Positions 51,502 to 60,574 of a stretch of 64,000 nucleotides of DNA are shown in pieces. Origin of the DNA: Prevotella veroralis DSM 19559 = JCM 6290. Lineage in GTDB: Bacteria > Bacteroidota > Bacteroidia > Bacteroidales > Bacteroidaceae. The DNA lies in NCBI RefSeq assembly GCF_000377625.1, contig NZ_KB898326.1:124001-188000 (forward strand), in the 5' to 3' direction. The first letter of the stretch is position 1. Every line of letters begins with the position of its first letter. The position numbers were made by a program, and so were the translations under genes. The notes below the pieces were generated by a model. It was not told where the DNA came from. It did no database searches and saw nothing but the letters and a program-made list of their open reading frames with translations.

Positions 51502-54165
51502 ATGATATACCCTAAGAACTTTGAACAAAAGATTGGTTTCAGTGAGGTGAGAGCCTTGCTTCGTGCGCGTTGTCTGTCCCCCTTGGGGAAAGAACGTGTA
51601 GATGGAATGGCGTTCTCAACCGATGTTAACGAGGTAAACAGGTGGTTGGAAGAGATAAGGGAGTTCCGTCGTGTACAGGAAGGACAGGATGATTTCCCAC
51701 TTGATAACTTCTTTGATGTGCGTGAGAGCGTGTCCCGCATCCGTTTAGAGGGCACGCACATGGAGGTAGAAGAGCTTTTCGACCTAAAGAGATCACTGGA
51801 GACTATCATTGCAATCGTTGCTTTTTTGAGTCGCGGTGAGGCAACGGAGCAAGGAGAGATAAAGCACTTTTATCCTGCTTTATACGACTTGGCGGATGGG
51901 ATTGCGACCTTTCCACTATTGGTACAACGCATTTCGCAAATCATAGATAAGTTCGGTAAGATGCGCGACAATGCGTCACCTGAATTGCTCCAGATACGTC
52001 GGGAGTTGGCAAGAACAGAGGGAAGTATATCTCGAACACTATACAGTATCTTGCGTTCGGCACAAGGAGAAGGACTCGTGGAAAGGGATGTTACACCTGC
52101 AATACGTGATGGTCGTCTGGTGATACCAGTAGCTCCTGGATTGAAGCGAAAGATCTCTGGCATTGTTCATGATGAGAGTGCGACGGGTAAAACGGTGTAT
52201 ATTGAACCAACAGAAGTCGTTGAGGCGAATAACAGAATACGTGAGTTGGAGAGCGAGGAACGGCGAGAAATGATCCGAATACTCACTGACTTCGCTAAGA
52301 AAATGCGCCCTAATGTGCGTGAGATCATCGATTCCTATAGTCTCATGGCAGCGATCGACTTCATCAGAGCAAAGGCTGAGTTGGCTCGTTACTTCAAGGC
52401 TTTTGAACCAGAGGTAAAGGCTGATCCGCATATAGACTGGATTCGCGCGATACACCCACTATTACAACTCTCATTGGAAAGAAAGGGCAAGGAGCGATTA
52501 AGTCGTTCGTTATCAGCAGAAGAGGAAACAACTATCTCAGAGGAAGAAGATGTAACGGGAAACGTGCCAACAAGCGTTGTTCCACTTGATATTCAGCTAA
52601 CGGAAGACAAGCACCTGTTGGTTATCTCGGGCCCAAACGCAGGTGGTAAGTCAGTGTGTTTGAAGACAGTTGGCTTGCTTCAATATATGCTTCAATGTGG
52701 CTTATCAATACCTGTTAGCGATCGTTCCACTACTGGTCTCTTCTCCGATATAATGATAGATATAGGCGATGAACAGAGCATTGAAAATGACTTGAGTACG
52801 TATTCTTCACACCTGATGAATATGAAGGTGATGATGAGACAGGCCTCTGATAAGACCTTGATACTTATTGATGAGTTTGGCACGGGGACGGAGCCTCAGA
52901 TTGGAGGGGCTATTGCAGAAGCTGTGTTAAAGCAGTTTTGGGAGAAGCACGCATGGGCTGTTATCACCACACACTACCAAAACCTTAAGCACTTCGCAGA
53001 GGCTCATCCAGGTACAGTCAATGGTGCCATGCTTTACGACAGACATGAGATGCGACCTTTATTCCAGCTTGCTATCGGTAGACCCGGTAGTTCGTTTGCA
53101 ATAGAGATAGCCCGCAAGACGGGTATTCCAGAGGCTGTTATCGAGGATGCCTCATCGATCGTTGGCAGTGATTACATTCGAAGTGATAAGTACTTACAGG
53201 ACATAGTTAGGGACAAAAGATACTGGGAAGCTAAGAGGCAGATGATACATAGTCAGGAGAAGTCCTTATCGAAGAGTATTGCTCAATATGAGCGTGAGCT
53301 TGATGCCTTGGAACAGAGTAGAAAGGATATTCTCAACCGTGCGAAACGACAAGCAGAAGAGCTTATCAAAGAGAGTAACAGGCGTATTGAGAATGCGATC
53401 AAAGCGATAAGAGAGAAGCAAGCAGAGAAGGAGGAAACAAAGAGGATACGCCAGGAACTGGCGCAATATGAGGCTGGTTTGATAGAGGAAGATCGGTCGA
53501 AAGCATCTGACAAGTCGAATAAGAATAATCTTAAAAATGGCGGTTTGCTTTCTGATGAGGACTTCCAAAAGAGAGTAAATAAGATTAAGAAGCGTAAAGA
53601 AAAGCATGAGCAACACCTCAAGACGAAAGCTGAAAAGCAGCAAGCAGCCGCTGAAGCCCTGAAGAATGCAGTGCGTAAACAGCAAAGCGGAGGCGTTATC
53701 ATGGTTGGTGATAATGTGCGCATCAAAGGCTTGACATCGGTTGGTAAGGTTGAAGCAATCGATGGGAAACAGGCGACAGTCATCTTTGGTGGTATGCGAA
53801 CAAAGATGTCTATCAGTCGATTAGAGTGTGTGGATGGAGCGACGCTACAGCAGGAACAGAAGCAATTTCAGGCTTTTAATTATAGTAGGGAGACCCGTGA
53901 AACCATCGATAAACACCGTAATCAATTCCACCAAGAGCTTGATGTGCGTGGTATGAGGGCTGACGAAGCATTGAATCAAGTGCAACATTTCATCGATGAT
54001 GCTATCCTCGTTGGGGCAAGTCAAGTGCGTATCTTACATGGAAAAGGTAATGGTATCTTGCGTCAACTCATACGTCAATACCTCGAAACAGTGCCTAATG
54101 TGACGAATTATCGCGATGAACACGTACAATTCGGAGGTGCAGGAATCACCGTGGTAGAGCTTTAG
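51502..54165 (+). CDS. mutS2: Endonuclease MutS2
   Basis: 887 residues. MutS-like core and clamp, ATPase domain with Walker A GPNAGGKS (about residues 377-384) and Walker B TLILIDEFGTGTEP, then a long charged coiled coil (about 550-725) and a C-terminal Smr nuclease domain with LDVRGMRADEAL and ILHGKGNGILRQ. MutS2 proteins act on branched DNA and recombination and in some species on collided ribosomes, not in mismatch repair. About 100 residues longer than B. subtilis MutS2, mainly in an acidic linker near residues 334-355 and the coiled coil. Confidence 0.94.
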   Translation: MIYPKNFEQKIGFSEVRALLRARCLSPLGKERVDGMAFSTDVNEVNRWLEEIREFRRVQEGQDDFPLDNFFDVRESVSRIRLEGTHMEVEELFDLKRSLETIIAIVAFLSRGEATEQGEIKHFYPALYDLADGIATFPLLVQRISQIIDKFGKMRDNASPELLQIRRELARTEGSISRTLYSILRSAQGEGLVERDVTPAIRDGRLVIPVAPGLKRKISGIVHDESATGKTVYIEPTEVVEANNRIRELESEERREMIRILTDFAKKMRPNVREIIDSYSLMAAIDFIRAKAELARYFKAFEPEVKADPHIDWIRAIHPLLQLSLERKGKERLSRSLSAEEETTISEEEDVTGNVPTSVVPLDIQLTEDKHLLVISGPNAGGKSVCLKTVGLLQYMLQCGLSIPVSDRSTTGLFSDIMIDIGDEQSIENDLSTYSSHLMNMKVMMRQASDKTLILIDEFGTGTEPQIGGAIAEAVLKQFWEKHAWAVITTHYQNLKHFAEAHPGTVNGAMLYDRHEMRPLFQLAIGRPGSSFAIEIARKTGIPEAVIEDASSIVGSDYIRSDKYLQDIVRDKRYWEAKRQMIHSQEKSLSKSIAQYERELDALEQSRKDILNRAKRQAEELIKESNRRIENAIKAIREKQAEKEETKRIRQELAQYEAGLIEEDRSKASDKSNKNNLKNGGLLSDEDFQKRVNKIKKRKEKHEQHLKTKAEKQQAAAEALKNAVRKQQSGGVIMVGDNVRIKGLTSVGKVEAIDGKQATVIFGGMRTKMSISRLECVDGATLQQEQKQFQAFNYSRETRETIDKHRNQFHQELDVRGMRADEALNQVQHFIDDAILVGASQVRILHGKGNGILRQLIRQYLETVPNVTNYRDEHVQFGGAGITVVEL

Positions 54166-54266
54166 AGCAGTGCAGTCCACCTTATATAATAATACAATTC
54201 ATCGGTATTCACAATGTCACCGAGTACCAAGCAATAATAAAAACAGATGTACGTTTATATGATAAT

Positions 54267-56354
54267 ATGGGTTATCTAAGACTTTTACATATCTTTGGTA
54301 CACGACGAAAAAGCGTTGTCCTGGCAATCAGTATTCTATTGATTCTTAGCTCATGTGGCGCTGATCGCAATATAAAGAAGGGTGATAAGTACCTTTCCAT
54401 GGGTGAGTATTATAATGCCGCAACACAGTTTAAGACTGCTTATCAGCGCACCCCACCTAAGGAAAGACGGCAACGTGGACTCATCGCAACAAAGTTAGCA
54501 GCGTGTTATGACCGCATTTCGTCTTATCAAAGTGCGATAGCTGCCTACCGAAATATCATCCGTTATAAACTAGATAATGGTGAAACGCATAAGAAGCTGG
54601 CTGACAATCTGATGAAGAATGGTAGTTACAAGGATGCTATAAAGGAATATCAAATAGCTTTGGATTCGTTACCTGGCAACCAACTCATCATTCAGAGCCT
54701 TGAAGCTGCTACTTTGGCAACACAAGCGAAAGAGTTGGGTTCGAAGTACATAGTCAAGCGGATGGATGTATTCAACTCTCGTCGGCAGGATTACTCACCA
54801 ATGCTTTATGGCGACAAGTTCGATCAGCTCTATTTCACCTCGACCCGTAATGATGCGCAAGGAGACGATATCAGCGGTATTACTGGTGCTAAGGCGGGTG
54901 ACATCTTCATAAGTGAAAAGGACGACAAAGGCAAGTGGAGCGTACCTCAGGATATAGCTTCTGGACTCAACACAGACGCTGATGAAGGTACACCAGCATT
55001 CTCTGTGGATGGCAGAGAGATGTATATTACACAATGCTTAACGGATCCTACTTATCCTCGTTATGCCCAGATTGCCGTGAGTAACCGCACGGATGCTGCG
55101 TGGAGTAAGGCTACTAAGTTAGAAATCAGTCGTGACTCGCTATCGAGTTTTGCACATCCTGCCCTCTCACCAGATGGTAATTGGCTTTATTTCACCAGTG
55201 ACATGCCAGGCGGAAAAGGTGGTCTTGACATCTGGAGAGTGCGTCTTAGCGGAGGAACCACTGGTGGTGTAGAGAACCTCGGAGAGCCTATCAATACCTC
55301 TGGAGACGAAGAGTTCCCAACCTTCCGACCCAATGGTGACCTCTACTTCTCTAGTAATGGACATGGAGGAATGGGCGGTTTAGACATCTATATAGCAAAG
55401 GTTGGCAACGACCACCACTATCATTTAGAGCATCCGGGGTACCCTCTTAATTCACAGGGAGACGACTTTGGTATGACATTCGAGGGTCGATACAACCGCG
55501 GATACTTCTCTTCTAATCGTAACGATGGGCGTGGTTGGGATCATATTTATAGCTTTGAACTCCCCGAAGTGATACAGACTATCAAGGGATGGGTATATGA
55601 GATGGATGGTTACGAACTGCCTGCTGCACAGGTATTCATGGTTGGTGACGATGGAACTAACAAGAAGTTGGCTGTCAAGGGAGATGGTTCTTTTGAACAG
55701 GAGATACGTCCGGGCGTCAATTACGTGCTACTTGCAACCTGCAAAGGATATTTGAATCATAAGGAAGATATACGCGTTTCGCCTATTGGGGAGTCTAAGG
55801 AGTACACGCTCCAGTTCCCTCTTGCCGGCATTAACGTACCTGTCTTGATTGATAACATCTTCTATGACTTTGACAAAGCGACGCTCCGACCAGAGTCCGA
55901 AAAGGCTTTGGACGATCTCGTTAAGCTCCTTAACGAGAATCCAAACGTAACGATTGAACTCTCAGCACACACTGATTGCATCGGATCTGCCGATTACAAC
56001 AAACGCTTGTCACAGCGTCGTGCGGATGCAGTAGTGGCTTATCTCACCGCACATGGGATTGCGCAAGACCGCTTGACACCTGTTGGTTATGGTAAGGAAC
56101 GCCCTAAAAAGATCAGAAAGAAGCTTACGGAGAAGTACAACTGGCTGAAGGAAAACGATGTTCTGACCGAAGACTTCATCAAGAAACTACCAAAGGATAA
56201 ACAAGAGATATGCAATCAACTCAATCGTAGAACAGAGTTTATTGTTCTTCGAACTACCTATGGCATGTTTGATGAAAAGGGCAATTTGAAACAGAAACCG
56301 AAGCCGAAAACAACGCAGAAGAGCGATGATGAATATGAAATATTCATCGAATAG
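54267..56354 (+). CDS. porE: PorE-like type IX secretion lipoprotein (TPR, PD40, OmpA)
   Basis: 695 residues. Lipoprotein signal ending at Cys30 (LILSSC). TPR repeats (about 33-150), a WD40/PD40 propeller (about 165-430; repeated LDIW/LDIY, DGxxxYF and SSNxxG patterns), a carboxypeptidase-regulatory-like domain (about 435-520) and a C-terminal OmpA domain (about 530-660; FYDFDKATLRPES, ELSAHTD and NKRLSQRRADAV) that binds peptidoglycan. This order matches PorE of Porphyromonas gingivalis, which anchors the type IX secretion system to the cell wall. An OmpA-type protein of another role with the same layout remains possible. Confidence 0.82.
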   Translation: MGYLRLLHIFGTRRKSVVLAISILLILSSCGADRNIKKGDKYLSMGEYYNAATQFKTAYQRTPPKERRQRGLIATKLAACYDRISSYQSAIAAYRNIIRYKLDNGETHKKLADNLMKNGSYKDAIKEYQIALDSLPGNQLIIQSLEAATLATQAKELGSKYIVKRMDVFNSRRQDYSPMLYGDKFDQLYFTSTRNDAQGDDISGITGAKAGDIFISEKDDKGKWSVPQDIASGLNTDADEGTPAFSVDGREMYITQCLTDPTYPRYAQIAVSNRTDAAWSKATKLEISRDSLSSFAHPALSPDGNWLYFTSDMPGGKGGLDIWRVRLSGGTTGGVENLGEPINTSGDEEFPTFRPNGDLYFSSNGHGGMGGLDIYIAKVGNDHHYHLEHPGYPLNSQGDDFGMTFEGRYNRGYFSSNRNDGRGWDHIYSFELPEVIQTIKGWVYEMDGYELPAAQVFMVGDDGTNKKLAVKGDGSFEQEIRPGVNYVLLATCKGYLNHKEDIRVSPIGESKEYTLQFPLAGINVPVLIDNIFYDFDKATLRPESEKALDDLVKLLNENPNVTIELSAHTDCIGSADYNKRLSQRRADAVVAYLTAHGIAQDRLTPVGYGKERPKKIRKKLTEKYNWLKENDVLTEDFIKKLPKDKQEICNQLNRRTEFIVLRTTYGMFDEKGNLKQKPKPKTTQKSDDEYEIFIE

Positions 56355-56377
56355 GCTATTTATCGCCCGATAGTTTG

Positions 56378-57787
56378 ATGTGTAATGATATGGTAAAAGA
56401 TAAGAATCAACGGCAGGCAGTGGAACAGATAGACGCTCGCCCTATTATATATAAGGTGGAGAATGCCCCCACGTTACCCCCTGCTTTTGTCGACTATACC
56501 CGTAAACTCTTTGGGGAGGAATTGTTTGATGTGTTCCTCAAAGGGCTTACCGAACCTGTACCAACCAGTATTCGACTGAACAGCTATAAGCTATCTGCAA
56601 TGGAGGAAGTGAACCCTAATCTTCATCCCGAACCCATTCCATGGTGCAAAGAGGGCTTTTGGCTGGCAGAACGACCAAACTTTACCTTTGATCCCATGCT
56701 CCACGCAGGTGTTTACTATGTGCAGGATGCATCGTCAATGTTCCTCTCTCACGTACTTCGTCATTATGTGAAACACCCCGTAATGGCACTTGATCTCTGT
56801 GCAGCACCTGGTGGGAAGACCACTTGCGCACGCTCTTCCCTACCCCAAGGATCGTTTCTCTTTAGCAATGAACCTATCCCCAAACGTGCCCAGATACTTG
56901 CTGAAAATGTACAGAAGTACGGTCATTCGGATGTAATAGTCACCAACAACTACCCAAGGGAGTACCAGAAAACGAAACTAACATTCGATGTTATCATCGC
57001 AGATGTGCCTTGTTCGGGGGAAGGGATGTTCCGTAAAGACCCGCAAGCTATTGCAGAATGGAGCGCGGCGAACGTTGAGAACTGTTGGAAACTACAGCGT
57101 AGTATTATCTCAGATATATGGGATAACCTCAAACCGGGCGGTCTCCTCATTTACTCCACATGCACTTTCAATGCCCATGAAGACGAAGAGAACGTGGCGT
57201 GGATACTTGAAGAATATGGTGCAGAGTTGCTCCCTGTGCCAACAGAAGAGGCTTGGAACATCACCGGTTCACTGATTGGTAATCCTTCAAAAACGGCTTC
57301 TAACTTCCCTGTTTATCGTTTCATCCCTGGTAAAACACGTGGTGAAGGGCTCTTCATGGCGGTCATTCGCAAACGAGGAGAGGATGAAAACTTACAAAAA
57401 GAAGTAGCTCTTGACCCCTCAAAAGCCGTTGCTGAAGCAAGAAAACGGCTTCGCATCCTTAGTTACGGAGTAAAGGCAGGAATACAGAAGGGCAAGACCA
57501 TCATTCCAGACCATACATTGGCTCTTTCGATAACAGGCGATACTTCCATTTATCCCAATATAGAGGTTGACTGCCCCACTGCCATTAGCTATCTTCGACA
57601 TGAAGCCATCACACTCGGAAGCGAAGTGCCTCGTGGCATTGTCCTCCTTACCTATAAGCACCATAAACTAGGCTTTGCAAAGAACTTAGGGAACCGCGCC
57701 AACAACCTTTACCCACAGGAGTGGAGGATCAAAAGCGGATATATTCCCCAAGAGGTAAAGGTCATTACAGAAACAAATAAACAATAA
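56378..57787 (+). CDS. RsmF-like rRNA cytosine-C5 methyltransferase
   Basis: An SAM-dependent methyltransferase of the NOL1/NOP2/Sun family. Motif I is LCAAPGGKTT, the motif IV catalytic dyad is in DVPCSGEGMFRKD, and motif VI with the second Cys is YSTCTFNAHEDEENV. The long C-terminal part (about residues 300-470) resembles the RsmF/YebU RNA-binding extension. I chose the ATG at 56378 rather than the TTG at 56375; an ATG at 56390 is also possible. It lies 23 nt after the porE-like stop and 12 nt before thyA. Confidence 0.9.
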   Translation: MCNDMVKDKNQRQAVEQIDARPIIYKVENAPTLPPAFVDYTRKLFGEELFDVFLKGLTEPVPTSIRLNSYKLSAMEEVNPNLHPEPIPWCKEGFWLAERPNFTFDPMLHAGVYYVQDASSMFLSHVLRHYVKHPVMALDLCAAPGGKTTCARSSLPQGSFLFSNEPIPKRAQILAENVQKYGHSDVIVTNNYPREYQKTKLTFDVIIADVPCSGEGMFRKDPQAIAEWSAANVENCWKLQRSIISDIWDNLKPGGLLIYSTCTFNAHEDEENVAWILEEYGAELLPVPTEEAWNITGSLIGNPSKTASNFPVYRFIPGKTRGEGLFMAVIRKRGEDENLQKEVALDPSKAVAEARKRLRILSYGVKAGIQKGKTIIPDHTLALSITGDTSIYPNIEVDCPTAISYLRHEAITLGSEVPRGIVLLTYKHHKLGFAKNLGNRANNLYPQEWRIKSGYIPQEVKVITETNKQ

Positions 57788-57799
57788 CACATCCATAAC

Positions 57800-58594
57800 A
57801 TGCAACAGTATTTAGACTTACTAAGCCGCATTCTCAATGAAGGAGTGCATAAAGGCGACCGCACGGGGACGGGTACTCTATCCGTATTTGGTAATCAGAT
57901 GCGCTTCAATCTACGTGATGGTTTCCCATTACTAACCACTAAGAAGCTCCATTTGAAGAGTATTATTTATGAGTTACTATGGTTCCTTCGCGGTGATACC
58001 AATATACATTATCTACAAGAGCATGGCGTTCGGATATGGAATGAATGGGCTGATGAGCATGGCGACTTAGGACCTGTCTACGGTCATCAGTGGCGTTCTT
58101 GGCCTGATTACAAAGGCGGAACTATTGACCAGATAGCCAATGTTCTCGATCAGATAAAGCATAATCCTAACTCTCGCCGCATGCTTGTTACGGCATGGAA
58201 CCCAGCCGAGGTTGATGAGATGGCATTACCCCCTTGCCATTGTCTCTTTCAGTTTTATGTGGCTGACGGACGCCTTTCTTTGCAGCTTTATCAGCGATCG
58301 GCAGATACTTTCCTCGGCGTTCCGTTTAATATTGCCTCTTATGCTCTTCTCTTGCAGATGATGGCTCAAGTGACAGGATTAGAGGCTGGGGAATTTATCC
58401 ACACAACGGGTGATACGCATCTATACAGCAATCATCTCGAGCAGGCAAAACTACAACTCACGCGTACACCTCGCCCTCTTCCGAAGATGAAGATCAACCC
58501 TGATGTGAAGGATCTGTTCGCCTTTAAGTACGAAGACTTCGAACTCATAGATTATAACCCATACCCTCATATATCAGCAGAAGTGGCTGTCTAA
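57800..58594 (+). CDS. thyA: Thymidylate synthase
   Basis: Methylates dUMP to dTMP with methylene-THF, producing dihydrofolate. 264 residues, same length as E. coli ThyA. Catalytic Cys146 in [12 protein letters not shown], folate/dUMP motifs [11 protein letters not shown] and [17 protein letters not shown]. It lies 5 nt before folA, which recycles its product. Confidence 0.98.
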   Translation: MQQYLDLLSRILNEGVHKGDRTGTGTLSVFGNQMRFNLRDGFPLLTTKKLHLKSIIYELLWFLRGDTNIHYLQEHGVRIWNEWADEHGDLGPVYGHQWRSWPDYKGGTIDQIANVLDQIKHNPNSRRMLVTAWNPAEVDEMALPPCHCLFQFYVADGRLSLQLYQRSADTFLGVPFNIASYALLLQMMAQVTGLEAGEFIHTTGDTHLYSNHLEQAKLQLTRTPRPLPKMKINPDVKDLFAFKYEDFELIDYNPYPHISAEVAV

Positions 58595-58599
58595 CGCTT

Positions 58600-59085
58600 A
58601 TGGAACTAAATATTATAGCAGCAGTAGCGGCTAATCGCGCTATTGGATATCGAAATAATATGGTCTACTTCATACATGAGGACCTAAAGAGATTCAAGCA
58701 GTTAACGACGGGACATACCGTTATCATGGGGCGTAAAACATTCCATTCTCTACCCAAGGGAGCACTCCCTAACAGAAGAAACATTGTATTGAGTCGGACG
58801 GAGAAGGACTTTAAGGGTTGTGAAGTCTATCCTTCTTTAGATGAGGCAATGCGCCATATTCATGCTGACGAACAGGCCTTTATCATTGGTGGCGCTAGCT
58901 TATATAAGGAGGCATTAGGCATTGCCAATCGTTTATATCTTACCGAGATTGCTGATACCCCAGCACAGGCTGATGTCTTCTTTCCACCTTATAACGATGG
59001 TACTTGGCGTGTTGAATCCCGTGAGGAGCATCCCGCTACGGATGAAACCCCACCCTATTCATTTGTAAATTACGTTCGGAAGTAG
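58600..59085 (+). CDS. folA: Dihydrofolate reductase
   Basis: Reduces dihydrofolate to tetrahydrofolate with NADPH. 161 residues, normal length. IIAAVAANRAIGYRNNM, HEDLKRFKQLT (with the active-site Asp), VIMGRKTFHSLP and FIIGGASLYKEA are the family motifs. It is 5 nt after thyA. It is the true DHFR of the window, in contrast to the M49 peptidase at 9543. Confidence 0.97.
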   Translation: MELNIIAAVAANRAIGYRNNMVYFIHEDLKRFKQLTTGHTVIMGRKTFHSLPKGALPNRRNIVLSRTEKDFKGCEVYPSLDEAMRHIHADEQAFIIGGASLYKEALGIANRLYLTEIADTPAQADVFFPPYNDGTWRVESREEHPATDETPPYSFVNYVRK

Positions 59086-59109
59086 TTTTAAAAGCTACTT
59101 CCTACATAC

Positions 59110-59157
59110 GAAAAAGGTGCGAAAGCTCGGACAATCGAGTGTCCTGACCAACGCACC
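59110..59157 (-). terminator. Terminator of the Cys-rich gene
   Basis: The stem GGTGCG (59116-59121) / CGCACC (59152-59157) encloses GGACA (59129-59133) / TGTCC (59140-59144). On the minus strand it ends in TTTTT, so it terminates the gene at 59189. folA converges on it from the left. Confidence 0.7.
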
Positions 59158-59188
59158 AATAATCTAGTATTATGAAAGGGGTGTATCT

Positions 59189-59791
59189 TTAACGTCTCAT
59201 GTATTTATCAAACTGAGCCTTAGTGAGAATCTTCTTCAACTCAGCGTTGTATGCTGTACGTTTCTCACAAGGCTTATCTTTCTTACATTCTTGCGCTCCT
59301 GACTGACATTGCTTATCGTTTCTTTTACATGCTGTTGAACCACTCTTGCAATCAGACTTAGCCTCCTTATTACACTCATTTGTACACTCCTTCTTGCAAC
59401 CAGATGTACAATTTCCTTTTCCAGCAGCACTGCAACAACTCTTATTCTCGGCTTTCTCGCATTTCTGTTCAGCTGTATCACATGGCTTTTCACAGCTACC
59501 TTTCATCCCACAAGACTGTCTCTCGGAATTATTACAACCGCTATTCTTTACAAAAAGATCAGCATATTTCTCATTAAGTTGCAATAGTTTCTTAGCTTGC
59601 TTAGCGTTAAGTCCCAACTTGCTAACCATCTTATCTGTTACATGCTGTGGTGTTGCAGTGTGCTTATAACAGCCACCTTTTTGTTGAACCCATGCTATTT
59701 CGTTAGCATTGATAGCGTTTACATCCTTTGCAGATAACGCCATTGATGACATTAAGCAAACTGCAATCAGTGATAATGTTATACGTTTCAT
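59189..59791 (-). CDS. Cys-rich exported protein with split Spy/DUF4890-like domain
   Basis: 200 residues: signal peptide (MKRITLSLIAVCLMSSMALSA), a first helical segment (VTDKMVSKLGLNAKQAKKLL and ...EKYADLF, about residues 50-80), a Cys-rich insertion (about 85-178) and a final segment (YNAELKKILTKAQFDKYMRR). The two outer segments read like one CpxP/Spy- or DUF4890-type periplasmic domain interrupted by the insertion. The mature chain has 17 Cys, spaced as CxxxC and singles (CTSGCKKECTNEC), together with many Lys. Metal binding or disulfide cross-linking in the periplasm seems likely, but that is inference. The gene has a full-consensus promoter and its own terminator. Confidence 0.82.
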   Translation of the reverse strand: MKRITLSLIAVCLMSSMALSAKDVNAINANEIAWVQQKGGCYKHTATPQHVTDKMVSKLGLNAKQAKKLLQLNEKYADLFVKNSGCNNSERQSCGMKGSCEKPCDTAEQKCEKAENKSCCSAAGKGNCTSGCKKECTNECNKEAKSDCKSGSTACKRNDKQCQSGAQECKKDKPCEKRTAYNAELKKILTKAQFDKYMRR

Positions 59792-59872
59792 ATAAATCTT
59801 TTATTTGTTATTACTATATCGTTCAAGCCCCACAAACAATTTAATTAACTTGCCTATGTGTTTGAACGAATG

Positions 59873-59904
59873 CAAAGATACAATACAAAAGGGATTTGTA
59901 CAAA
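59873..59904 (-). promoter_or_regulatory. Promoter of the Cys-rich gene
   Basis: Minus strand TTTG (59904-59901), 20 nt, TATCTTTG (59880-59873). The leader to the ATG is about 75 nt. Confidence 0.8.
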
Positions 59905-59989
59905 TTACAGATAAGTATTATTAGTCGTGAAAGAGGCTTTTTAATAATTATTAATGAAAGCCCTTTTCTCATGTATGATATATATGTTG

Positions 59990-59997
59990 TATCTTTG
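59990..59997 (+). promoter_or_regulatory. -7 box of the DUF4112 gene
   Basis: TATCTTTG, 58 nt before the ATG at 60056; -33 not clear. It lies inside the longer frame opened at 59954, so that upstream start is unlikely. Confidence 0.58.
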
Positions 59998-60055
59998 CGC
60001 CCACAATCAAGTCTGGTTGTACTTATTATCTTTTAATACAGAGAAGGGTAATTTT

Positions 60056-60547
60056 ATGAAAGAAGCAAATAGATTGAAAGCACAAGAGCGGATGAATGAT
60101 AGCAATGTTTATAAGGCTATGGAGCAAACGCAAAGAGTTATGGATGACTATTACTTAGACGGTATTCTCGGTCTTCTTCCCTATGGTATTGGCGATATCC
60201 TTTCGGCTCTCTTCGCCCTACTCTATGTATGGTTTGCCTTCGTAAAGATACGTAGTATTCCTCTTGCCTTAGCCATTATCAATAATAGTTTGCGTGATGT
60301 TCTGCTCGGACTGATACCTTTTTATATCGGAGATGTCATCGACTTCTTCCATAAGGCGAACCGAGAAAACATGCAACTTGTGCGTGGCTTCGTTGAAGGA
60401 GACAAAGAGGTGATACGCGATGTGAACCGCAAAGCTGTACAAAGTGTCCTTCTCATTGTATTAATGATCGTCTTGATCATTGCGATGATAGTCCTTCTTG
60501 TAAGTCTGACCACGTGGCTTATTCATCTTATCGGCTCTTTGTTTTAG
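60056..60547 (+). CDS. DUF4112 membrane protein
   Basis: 163 residues from the ATG at 60056. Two hydrophobic hairpins with repeated GIGD/YIGD turns (LLPYGIGDILSALFALLY and LIPFYIGDVIDFFHKAN), typical of DUF4112, and a strong C-terminal membrane helix of about 28 residues (VLLIVLMIVLIIAMIVLLV). The function of the family is unknown. The start was chosen because the promoter box at 59990 lies within the upstream extension. It converges with the SDR gene. Confidence 0.85.
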   Translation: MKEANRLKAQERMNDSNVYKAMEQTQRVMDDYYLDGILGLLPYGIGDILSALFALLYVWFAFVKIRSIPLALAIINNSLRDVLLGLIPFYIGDVIDFFHKANRENMQLVRGFVEGDKEVIRDVNRKAVQSVLLIVLMIVLIIAMIVLLVSLTTWLIHLIGSLF

Positions 60548-60556
60548 CCGATAAGA
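60526..60556 (+). terminator. Hairpin overlapping the DUF4112 stop codon
   Basis: An 11-bp perfect stem TCTTATCGGCT (60526-60536) / AGCCGATAAGA (60546-60556). The stop TAG lies in the loop edge. No T-run follows, so its role as terminator is uncertain. Confidence 0.45.
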
Positions 60557-60574
60557 CGAAAGATTGTTTCGGAA

